DNA of 11,752 nucleotides from Bacillota bacterium (GTDB lineage Bacteria; Bacillota_B; Desulfitobacteriia; Desulfitobacteriales; Desulfitobacteriaceae): positions 1 through 11,752 of the forward strand of contig JAJYAS010000038.1 of the NCBI GenBank assembly GCA_021779415.1, read 5' to 3'. The notes beneath the pieces are model-generated. The model was not told where the DNA came from. It made no database searches and saw nothing but the letters and a program-made list of their open reading frames with translations. A program made the position numbers and the translations under genes. Shown here piece by piece: positions 1 through 5,968 of the stretch (position 1 is the stretch's first letter; every line of letters starts with the position of its first letter).

Positions 1-20
1 TTAAGCTGTTGAAGGGTCAT
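1..20 (-). CDS. 5' end of a gene leaving the window (possible LysR-type regulator)
   Basis: Only six codons and two bases are visible: an ATG at 20-18 followed by codons reading MTLQQL. A purine-rich AGGTGG (30-25 on the minus strand) lies four bases upstream and could be its ribosome binding site. Its start is 31 bases after the stop of the small upstream ORF, so the two may be co-transcribed. MTLQQL is a very common opening of LysR-family regulators, whose winged helix begins there, but six residues cannot prove a family. The start is fairly secure and the family is a guess. Confidence 0.4.
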
Positions 21-51
21 TTTTCCACCTGCCTGTTCTTTTGACAGTTTT

Positions 52-288
52 CTAGCCAAGAATCTGCTCCTGTTTTTTTATCCCGCAGACCGGACAGTTT
101 TGAAGCGCTAGTCGCACCTCAAGCCCGCATTCCTCCATTAATTCAGTATTTACGAGAATTTCCGTCGTAATTCCATCAGCTGCGATTTCTCCATTTTTGA
201 TCACGATAGCGAAAGGACATTCCTTTGACCGCTTTATGTTCATCTGGCTAACTCTAATGCAAATCCACATCCACAAGTTTAGCTTCAT
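52..288 (-). CDS. Small ORF resembling the C-terminal tail of CbiO-type ECF ATPases
   Basis: This 78-residue frame starts at ATG 288, six bases after a good Shine-Dalgarno AAGGGA (300-295 on the minus strand). An upstream ATG at 330 has no comparable site. From about residue 26 it reads like the end of an ECF/cobalt ATPase: a strand and turn (AIVIKNGEIAADG), then a helix with NTELMEECGLEVRLALQ, then a Cys pair in CPVCG. The Walker A, signature, Walker B and H-loop parts are all missing, so it cannot be an ATPase. It is either a remnant of a decayed cbiO-like gene or a small stand-alone protein that kept this tail. The first 25 residues (Trp, Cys and Met rich) match nothing I recognise. A partial gene follows 31 bases downstream. 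The cbiO resemblance is from memory of the family, not an alignment. Confidence 0.45.
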   Translation of the reverse strand: MKLNLWMWICIRVSQMNIKRSKECPFAIVIKNGEIAADGITTEILVNTELMEECGLEVRLALQNCPVCGIKKQEQILG

Positions 289-401
289 TCTACATCCCTT
301 CTGAACTTGTGGCAAAACTAAAATAATCAAAAAACTCAGAAGGGATTAACCTGTTTGTGTTGAATACTACTAAATAGCCCAATATTCATTATGATAAAAA
401 G

Positions 402-454
402 AGACCATGGAGGTCTTGACTTGACAGTAAGTCAGGTCATCTTTTCCATGGTCT
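402..454. terminator. Long hairpin with flanking A/T runs, possible bidirectional terminator
   Basis: AGACCATGGA (402-411) is fully complementary to TCCATGGTCT (445-454). An inner stem TGACTTGAC (417-425) pairs with GTCAGGTCA (431-439) with one G-U pair around loop AGTAA. A small internal loop separates the two stems. The right side continues into TTTTT, and the left side is preceded by AAAAA, so a T-run follows on either strand. No gene clearly ends into it, so it could instead be a relic repeat. Confidence 0.45.
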
Positions 455-720
455 TTTTCGTTTTGTAGGGAGGTGATTATAGGAACCTGATCTGACCGCC
501 ATGCTATCCTTGGGTCTGACCCTAACTTTAACTAAGCCTTTCCCAGGAAGGGTCTTATGAACTTGTTCTGGTAATGCTATTTTATACAGGATATCCCTCC
601 TGGGTTGTCGAATATAATAGCCTAAAATCCCGCATTTTTTTATACCTACAAGAAGAAACGCTGTAAATACGGGAAAAAATAAGTGACTATTCAGAGCCAT
701 GGGGAATTCTGAACGAGGAA

Positions 721-783
721 CCACAGATTACACATGAAAAGAACGATAAGAGAAACCACAGATTAACACAGATTCCACAGATT
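721..783. repeat. CACAGATT short direct-repeat patch
   Basis: The octamer CACAGATT occurs four times: 722-729, 757-764, 767-774 and 776-783. The last three are spaced by only 1 or 2 bases. The longer unit ACCACAGATTA is shared at 720-730 and 755-765. I recall tandem ACCACAGATTAACACAGATT-like patches as a widespread intergenic repeat in many bacterial genomes. Its function is unknown. Confidence 0.55.
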
Positions 784-840
784 AAGAAGGATTAAGTATA
801 GAAAAATGGCGAAGATGGGAATCAAGGTAATAGTTATAAC

Positions 841-857
841 TTGAATTATACATTCAA
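841..857. promoter_or_regulatory. Small dyad upstream of the metal operon
   Basis: TTGAAT (841-846) and ATTCAA (852-857) form a 6-5-6 inverted repeat 40 bases before the cooT-like start. Its position would suit an operator or promoter-proximal element. It is not the NikR consensus, and such short dyads arise by chance in AT-rich DNA. No clear sigma-A promoter with correct spacing could be placed here. Confidence 0.25.
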
Positions 858-897
858 TCTAAAGCTTTTAAATTTTGAAAAGAAGGAGCAAACAATA

Positions 898-1092
898 ATG
901 TGTGAAGCAAATGCCTATCTTGTGGATGGAGAAAACGATGTGTTATTCATGGAGTCGGTCGATACCATTGAGCCCTACGAAAACGGCCTCAAACTCGTAG
1001 ATATCTTTGGAAAACAAAAGTTTATTCAAGCTAAAATCAAAGATATGGCTCTTCTCAACCACCGTATTATTTTAGAAAAGACGGAGCTTTAA
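898..1092 (+). CDS. CooT-like small nickel-binding protein
   Basis: This 64-residue protein opens with MCEANAYLVDG and continues with MESVDTIEPYENGLKLVDIFG and a C-terminal LLNHRIILE segment. That is the layout of the CooT family, cytoplasmic small beta-barrel proteins that dimerise and bind one nickel through Cys2. CooT was described in the maturation of the nickel site of carbon monoxide dehydrogenase; homologues occur in many anaerobes. Cys2 is present and is the only cysteine. I chose ATG 898 because AGAAGGAG (881-888) lies nine bases upstream and because the start leaves the cysteine at position 2. An in-frame TTG at 841 would bury the cysteine and has no such site. The gene sits 25 bases before cbiQ, which supports a role in nickel or cobalt handling. 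The specific metal is inferred. Confidence 0.8.
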   Translation: MCEANAYLVDGENDVLFMESVDTIEPYENGLKLVDIFGKQKFIQAKIKDMALLNHRIILEKTEL

Positions 1093-1117
1093 TAACGAGA
1101 GGAGGAAACCTTCTTTT

Positions 1118-2053
1118 ATGGATCTTCCACTTTGGCTACAAAAAAATAGTCCGCCTGCGCAATCTCGAAATATAAAAGTAAAGCAGTCCAATTTTATTCA
1201 AAAAACTCTTCAGGGGATTATTCATTTTGTACGGGAGTCCGTCTATTCTGAAGAGATCGCACTTCGCCCCGGATTCCTGCAAGCCCTGGACCCTAGAATG
1301 AAGCTCTTGGCCATTTTTTCTCTGCTCATAACCGTCAACCTCCTGCGCCATTTACCCTTGCTTTGGGGGATCTATCTGGGGATTCTAATCCTCGCTATGT
1401 TATCCAAGGTGCCCAGTCGCTTCCTTATCCAGCGGGTTTGGTTCGTTATTCCCTTATTTACTGGGATCATGGTCCTTCCCGCCCTATTTAATTGGGTACG
1501 TCCGGGCGACCCCCTCTGGATTATTTGGAATTTTTCTACTCCAGTCCACATCGGACCCCTTCAATTCCCGCCTGAATTAACCATCACTCGCCAAGGCTTT
1601 TGGGGAGCAATTCTCCTGATCAGTCGAGTGGGAATTTCCGTCACTCTCGCAGTCCTACTCACCTTGACGACACGTTGGAACAACCTGTTGCGTGCGTTAC
1701 GAACTTTTTTTGTTCCTAAGATTTTTATTGTCACACTGGAAATGACCTACCGTTATATTTTTGTGCTTATTACACTGCTCGAAGACATGTTCTTAGCGCG
1801 CAAAGCACGTGATGCAGGGCGTTCCTCCGGAAGTGAACAACGTCGTTTCGTGGGTTCATCCATTGCCCACCTTTTCGGTAAGTCGCTCCAAATGAGTGAA
1901 GAGGTTTATACCTCAATGGTTGCGCGAGGGTATACCGGTGAAATTTATACTCTCCAGCGTTTTCAGTTACGCTGGGTGGACGTCTTTAGCGTGGGAGTCA
2001 GCCTCATGTCATGCTTAACACTTTATGCTGCCGACAAAGTCTTAGGAGGATAA
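1118..2053 (+). CDS. cbiQ: ECF transporter T component, CbiQ family (cobalt/nickel)
   Basis: This 311-residue membrane protein couples ATP hydrolysis by CbiO to movement of a substrate-binding partner in energy-coupling-factor transport. The family motif LDPRMKLL is at residues 57-64. Hydrophobic helices lie at about 62-80, 82-98, 106-125, 160-184, 205-225 and 286-305. The two cytoplasmic coupling motifs with the Ala-Arg signature are ARKARDAGR (227-235) and VARGYTGE (268-275), which dock into grooves of the ATPases. The first 50 residues form a polar extension before the core. AGGAGG at 1100-1105 precedes the ATG by 12 bases, a little far. The stop codon TAA follows directly on an AGGAGGA that serves cbiO, so the two are tightly coupled. 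No cbiM, cbiN or nikM gene is seen beside it, so the cobalt/nickel assignment rests on the family and on the CooT-like neighbour. Confidence 0.9.
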   Translation: MDLPLWLQKNSPPAQSRNIKVKQSNFIQKTLQGIIHFVRESVYSEEIALRPGFLQALDPRMKLLAIFSLLITVNLLRHLPLLWGIYLGILILAMLSKVPSRFLIQRVWFVIPLFTGIMVLPALFNWVRPGDPLWIIWNFSTPVHIGPLQFPPELTITRQGFWGAILLISRVGISVTLAVLLTLTTRWNNLLRALRTFFVPKIFIVTLEMTYRYIFVLITLLEDMFLARKARDAGRSSGSEQRRFVGSSIAHLFGKSLQMSEEVYTSMVARGYTGEIYTLQRFQLRWVDVFSVGVSLMSCLTLYAADKVLGG

Positions 2054-2057
2054 TACA

Positions 2058-2852
2058 TTGTCACAACAAACTGCTCCCCTTTTCGAATTAGCTGACCTTT
2101 CCTATGCTTATATTCCCGAGCAACCCGTCCTATCCGATATTCATCTTCAGGTCTATCCCGGACAAAGCCTTGTTATTCTTGGGGCCAACGGAAGCGGAAA
2201 GTCCACACTCCTTAAAATTCTTGCCGGACTTGTTCATCCCACATCCGGTCAAATCTTAGCCTTCGGACAGAACCTAACTGAAAAAAAACTGCAAGATCCC
2301 TCCTTCTTATCTGAGTTCCGCCAACGTGTCGGCTTCATTTTTCAAAATTCTGATGCCCAACTCTTCTCCGCTACCGTTCGGGATGAGTTATCCTTTGCAC
2401 CTCTCCAGCTTGGCCTCCCTGCCGAGCAGGTTGCACAACGGATTGACGAAACCGCCGATCTACTTGGAATCACGCCCCTGTTAGACCGCCCCCCCTATAA
2501 ACTGAGTGGCGGGGAAAAGAAAAAGGTTGCTTTAGCCTGTGTTCTTACCGCTAACCCTGAAGTTTTATTTCTCGATGAACCCACGAATGGGCTCGACCCA
2601 CGCACCCAGTTTTGGCTCGTAGAATTTATTTCATCCCTCCAGAGTGCTGGGAAAACGATTATCACCGCCACACACGACCTTTCCATTGTCGAAGAAATTG
2701 CTCAGCGTGTGATCGTTCTACGCGAAAACCACACGATCGCAGCCGACAGCTCAGCGTACGAAATCCTCAAGAACCGCGACCTTCTTCTGGATGTAAACCT
2801 CATTCATAAGCGTTCTCATTTTCACATTGGTGGCGCTAAAGAGCATGGATAA
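2058..2852 (+). CDS. cbiO: ECF transporter ATPase component, CbiO family
   Basis: This 264-residue ABC ATPase powers the CbiQ-linked transporter at the inner face of the membrane. All motifs are present: Walker A GANGSGKST (42-50), Q-loop FQNSDAQLF (95-103, a typical ECF version), signature LSGGE (149-153), Walker B VLFLDEP (169-175) with catalytic Glu174, and switch His206. The tail holds three histidines in HKRSHFH (250-256), which may fit a metal role. The start is TTG 2058, seven bases after AGGAGGA (2044-2050), a site that overlaps the end of cbiQ; only four bases separate the two frames. One ATPase gene suggests a homodimer, as in other CbiMQO/NikMQO systems. Confidence 0.92.
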   Translation: MSQQTAPLFELADLSYAYIPEQPVLSDIHLQVYPGQSLVILGANGSGKSTLLKILAGLVHPTSGQILAFGQNLTEKKLQDPSFLSEFRQRVGFIFQNSDAQLFSATVRDELSFAPLQLGLPAEQVAQRIDETADLLGITPLLDRPPYKLSGGEKKKVALACVLTANPEVLFLDEPTNGLDPRTQFWLVEFISSLQSAGKTIITATHDLSIVEEIAQRVIVLRENHTIAADSSAYEILKNRDLLLDVNLIHKRSHFHIGGAKEHG

Positions 2853-2871
2853 GACCACAGATTTGTCGTTC

Positions 2872-2897
2872 AAATATAGTTAAAAATATAGTTAAAA
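2872..2897 (+). repeat. Two tandem ATATAGTTAAAA units
   Basis: ATATAGTTAAAA occurs twice in direct succession between cbiO and the trmO-like gene, just before the latter's ribosome binding site. It is a short AT-rich duplication with no evident function. Confidence 0.5.
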
Positions 2898-2913
2898 AGA
2901 AGGGAGACTTTTT

Positions 2914-3522
2914 ATGACCATCACATTTCAATCGATCGGCACCATCCATACCCCCTATTTTCCCTTTAATACCCCTCATCAGCCACTCCCTGACGCCCCC
3001 GGTGATTTCTGGATCACCCTTAATCCCGAGTATGCAAGCGCTCTGAAATCTTTGGATAATTTCAACTATATTTATGTCCTCTATCATCTCGATCAAGTCA
3101 CTCCGCCAGTCGAACTACTGACTCACTCCCCTTGGGCTCCCGAACTTGAAATTGGACTGTTTGCCAGCCGTTCCCCCAAAAGGCCCAACCCTATTGGTCT
3201 GAGTATTGTGCAATTAAAAGAAATACAGGGCAACGAACTTATCATTTCGGGAATCGATGCCTATAACGGAACCCCCTTACTGGACATTAAACCGTACCAT
3301 CACTTCCTGGACAGCCTTGAGGATGCCAATAACGGCTGGTTTGATACCCTCCCTGATAAAGAACATACGATAGCTCATGCCCTAGGACGTACCCACGAGC
3401 ATGAACATGAGCACGAGCACCACCATGAGCATGAAAATCCCCATCGTCATCCCCATGTCCACCGCAATGATCATGACCATAGTCATAATCACCTCCACCA
3501 TCGTCACGAGCATAACGATTAA
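2914..3522 (+). CDS. trmO: TrmO/TsaA-like tRNA methyltransferase with His-rich tail
   Basis: Residues 1-150 belong to the TrmO (YaeB, UPF0066) family, a SAM-dependent beta-barrel enzyme that N6-methylates t6A at position 37 of certain tRNAs. Visible motifs are FASRSPKRPNPIGLS (83-97), which lines the SAM site, and DAYNGTPLLDIKPY (115-128). The N-terminal IGTIHTPY (8-15) is also typical. The last 42 residues (161-202) contain 20 histidines, mostly alternating with Glu, Asp, Asn and Arg, a metal-buffering composition. The start is ATG 2914, seven bases after AAGGGAG (2900-2906). It lies 61 bases after cbiO and 27 bases before the likely ynfA start. Context and tail suggest that the protein binds Ni, Co or Zn. 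Some TsaA-like proteins may act on other substrates, so true tRNA activity is an inference from motifs. Confidence 0.85.
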   Translation: MTITFQSIGTIHTPYFPFNTPHQPLPDAPGDFWITLNPEYASALKSLDNFNYIYVLYHLDQVTPPVELLTHSPWAPELEIGLFASRSPKRPNPIGLSIVQLKEIQGNELIISGIDAYNGTPLLDIKPYHHFLDSLEDANNGWFDTLPDKEHTIAHALGRTHEHEHEHEHHHEHENPHRHPHVHRNDHDHSHNHLHHRHEHND

Positions 3523-3549
3523 TAACCAGAGATGAACGGAGCAAGCTAT

Positions 3550-3876
3550 GTGTTTAATGCGATTCTTTTATTTCTATTAGCCGGTTTAGCTGAAATCGGA
3601 GGGGGTTATTTGATCTGGCTTTCCCTGAGAGAAGGAAGACCATTTTGGTATGGAATAATTGGTGGACTAATTCTAATCGTTTACGGCATCATACCTACCT
3701 TACAGAAATTCCCGAACTTTGGTAGGGTTTATTCCGCTTACGGAGGTGTATTTATCGTTCTAGCCATCTTATGGGGTTGGGGAATTGATAAAAAAGCACC
3801 TGATGTCTATGATTGGATTGGATGTGCCGTTTGCCTTGTTGGAGTCTCTATTATGTTATGGGCTCCACGTCATTAA
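3550..3876 (+). CDS. ynfA: YnfA family (UPF0060) small membrane protein
   Basis: A 108-residue protein with four predicted membrane helices at about residues 2-22, 31-50, 61-78 and 88-105. Family motifs are obvious: LAEIGGGYLIWL, YGIIPTLQ, GRVYSAYGGVFIVLAILWGW and DWIGCAVCLVGV. YnfA resembles small multidrug resistance transporters and has been linked to efflux of cationic compounds, though its physiological substrate is unsettled. I prefer GTG 3550: GGAG (3538-3541) is eight bases upstream, and the result begins directly at the first helix with the 108-residue length of E. coli YnfA. An ATG at 3532 would add six residues and has a weaker site. It is the last gene of the metal cluster, followed by a strong terminator. 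Confidence 0.9.
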   Translation: MFNAILLFLLAGLAEIGGGYLIWLSLREGRPFWYGIIGGLILIVYGIIPTLQKFPNFGRVYSAYGGVFIVLAILWGWGIDKKAPDVYDWIGCAVCLVGVSIMLWAPRH

Positions 3877-3905
3877 GTTTTGGCAAGGATTCAAGGCATG
3901 ACCCC

Positions 3906-3951
3906 AAAAAAGGTGGTGGCTAGATTATATATCTAACCACCACCTTTTTTT
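3906..3951. terminator. Bidirectional intrinsic terminator between ynfA and the ABC exporter
   Basis: GGTGGTGG (3912-3919) and CCACCACC (3937-3944), extended by TAGAT/ATCTA, form a stem of about 13 pairs with one mismatch around loop TATAT. It is followed by a T7 run and preceded by A6. It therefore can end the plus-strand metal cluster and the minus-strand exporter operon, whose last stop is at 3959. Confidence 0.92.
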
Positions 3952-3958
3952 CTGCTCC

Positions 3959-5968
3959 TTAGACTACGTCTTTATCCAAATTAGACCCCGTAAATTGACT
4001 ATTATAAAGATCGGCATAAAAACCCTTCTGAGCAAGAAGTCCATTATGGTTACCCATTTCAATAATACTCCCTTTGTTCATCACGAGGATCAAATCTGCA
4101 TCTCTGATCGTCGAAAGCCTATGCGCAATGACAAAGCTTGTTCTTCCACTCATCAGTTCCGTCATAGCGCGCTGAATATAGATTTCCGTTCGTGAGTCAA
4201 CACTACTGGTCGCTTCATCCAGAATTAAGATTGCAGGATCGGCAAGTATGGCCCGAGCAATCGTGAGGAGTTGTTTTTGGCCCTGCGAAATATTGGAGGC
4301 TTCCTCATTCAAGATGGTGTTGTATCCTTCTGGAAGAGTTTTAATAAAGTGATGAGCATGGGCAGCTCTGGCAGCATTTATAACCTCTTCTTCAGTTGCA
4401 CCTTCCCGACCATAAGCGATATTCTCCATGATCGTTCCATTAAAGAGCCATGTATCCTGGAGCACCATTCCGAAGATATTCCGCAAATCTCCACGTTTAA
4501 TATCTCTGATATCCACACCATCAACCGTAATCTTCCCAGCCTTGATTTCATAGAAACGCATCAATAAGTTGACCAGAGTCGTTTTTCCTGCACCTGTTGG
4601 TCCCACAATAGCTATCGTGTTTCCCTGCTTGACGTCAATATTCATATCCTCGATCAAGGGTTCATTCTCTTTGTAACTGAAATCGACATCTTCAAATTTT
4701 ACATCTCCCTTAGGGAAAGAGATAACCTTAGCATCGGCTCGATCCGGTAATTCTTCCACTTCATCTAAGAGTTCAAAGACACGTTCAGCGGAGGCAACGG
4801 TTGATTGAATAATGTTTGCTATATTGGCTGTTTGAACGATGGGCATGGTAAATTGTCTGGAATACTGAATAAAGGCCTGAATATCTCCAATCGTTATTCT
4901 TCCATTCGTGACAAAAATTCCACCCACAACACTGACAATAACATACCCTAGATTGCTTACAAATCTCATGAGGGGCATGATAATCCCTGAGATAAACTGT
5001 GCTTTCCACCCTGCAACGTAAAGTCGGTCATTAATTTCATTGAAGGTGTCAATGGATTTCCCCTCATGTCCAAAGGCCTTGACGATAACATGACCAGTGT
5101 ACATTTCTTCGACATGCCCATTCAGTTCACCCAGAGATTTTTGCTGAGCAGCAAAGTGTTTTTGAGAGTGTTTGGCAATACTCGTGGTGACTAAGATATA
5201 AAGAGGGAGCGTTAAAATAACAATTAAAGTTAGGAGCGGACTGATGGTTAGCATCATGACGATAACCCCAACAATCGTTACGATCGAGGTAATCAATTGG
5301 GTAAGACTTTGTTGCAAGGTATTGGCAATATTATCTACATCATTGGTAACTCGACTCAATATTTCGCCATGTGTCCTAGCATCAAAGAATTTAAGTGGCA
5401 ACCTCGACAGCTTGTCATCCACGTCTTTGCGCAGGTCGTAAACCGTCTTTTGGGCCACTCCGGCCATAATATATTGTTGAATATAACTAAATAAAGCGCT
5501 CACTAGATATAATCCTATCAGAATCAAAACGATTCTTAGAATATAGTCAAAATCAATTTTTCCGCCATTCAGAGCCATAATTTTGGCAATTCCAGCTTTA
5601 ACTTGTGCTAACCCTCCCACTACCTCTGGGGTCGCTGTTTTCGGATTAGCTGCCAATTTGCTTAACATCTCTTGCTGAGGTACCAGCTTAGCCAACGTCA
5701 GTTTGCCCATGATGCCTTCAAACAATTTTGTAGTGGCATTACCCATAATTTTCGGTCCCAAAATACTGAATACAGTACTGAGAATGGCGAAAATAAAGAC
5801 AATACTCAACTGAATTCGGCGTGGCCTTAAATACTGAAGCAACCTCAATAAAGTACCTTTAAAATTCTTGGCCTTTTCCACAGGTCTGCCAATGGTTCCA
5901 CCAGGTCCTCCCTGTCTTCCTCCCATAACTCCCTGTTGTGGTTTATTAACGTTACGTTCTTCACTCAT
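3959..5968 (-). CDS. Heterodimeric multidrug-type ABC exporter, catalytic half
   Basis: This 669-residue half-transporter has a membrane domain with six helices (about 52-395) and an ABC ATPase domain (about 420-655). It carries the intact catalytic set: Walker A GPTGAGKTT (456-464), Q504, Walker B ILILDEATS with Glu585, and switch His616. Its signature is ISQGQ (560-564) rather than LSGGQ, the usual deviation in the catalytic partner of TM287/288- and BmrCD-like heterodimers. A Gly-rich N-terminal tail (residues 11-28) and a loop of about 60 residues after the first helix (80-140) are also typical of this partner. The start ATG overlaps the stop of the partner gene (ATGA, 5968-5965), with AGAGGGAG just upstream. 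It probably exports hydrophobic or cationic compounds; the substrate cannot be read from sequence. Confidence 0.9.
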   Translation of the reverse strand: MSEERNVNKPQQGVMGGRQGGPGGTIGRPVEKAKNFKGTLLRLLQYLRPRRIQLSIVFIFAILSTVFSILGPKIMGNATTKLFEGIMGKLTLAKLVPQQEMLSKLAANPKTATPEVVGGLAQVKAGIAKIMALNGGKIDFDYILRIVLILIGLYLVSALFSYIQQYIMAGVAQKTVYDLRKDVDDKLSRLPLKFFDARTHGEILSRVTNDVDNIANTLQQSLTQLITSIVTIVGVIVMMLTISPLLTLIVILTLPLYILVTTSIAKHSQKHFAAQQKSLGELNGHVEEMYTGHVIVKAFGHEGKSIDTFNEINDRLYVAGWKAQFISGIIMPLMRFVSNLGYVIVSVVGGIFVTNGRITIGDIQAFIQYSRQFTMPIVQTANIANIIQSTVASAERVFELLDEVEELPDRADAKVISFPKGDVKFEDVDFSYKENEPLIEDMNIDVKQGNTIAIVGPTGAGKTTLVNLLMRFYEIKAGKITVDGVDIRDIKRGDLRNIFGMVLQDTWLFNGTIMENIAYGREGATEEEVINAARAAHAHHFIKTLPEGYNTILNEEASNISQGQKQLLTIARAILADPAILILDEATSSVDSRTEIYIQRAMTELMSGRTSFVIAHRLSTIRDADLILVMNKGSIIEMGNHNGLLAQKGFYADLYNSQFTGSNLDKDVV

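Larger units (their letters stand above)
331..840. other. Intergenic stretch without a convincing gene
   Basis: About 500 bases with no credible coding region. It holds a long hairpin at 402-454 and a patch of CACAGATT repeats at 721-783. A 95-codon open frame on the minus strand (724-437) has no ribosome binding site, a basic and low-complexity translation and no recognisable domain, so I treat it as chance. The part between 470 and 700 may be decayed sequence, but I cannot name its source. Confidence 0.5.

Noticed and set aside
437..724. 95-codon open frame on the minus strand
   Set aside because: It has no ribosome binding site, starts within a repeat-rich intergenic stretch, overlaps the 402-454 hairpin and gives a basic translation without a recognisable fold.
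780..897. NiCo or cobalamin riboswitch upstream of the cooT-like gene
   Set aside because: No conserved cobalamin box and no NiCo-type core was found in the short leader.
2836..3096. Minus-strand frame across the cbiO-trmO junction
   Set aside because: It lies opposite the start of the motif-supported trmO-like gene and covers its ribosome binding site; chance open frame.
3380..3520. Tandem repeat or CRISPR-like array suggested by recurring CAT/CAC/GAG units
   Set aside because: The periodicity is simply alternating His codons in a continuous reading frame; there are no repeats with spacers.
3287..3544. Minus-strand frame rich in His, Gly and Asp opposite the TrmO tail
   Set aside because: It is the antisense reading of the histidine-codon repeats; no start signal, and the plus-strand protein is well supported.
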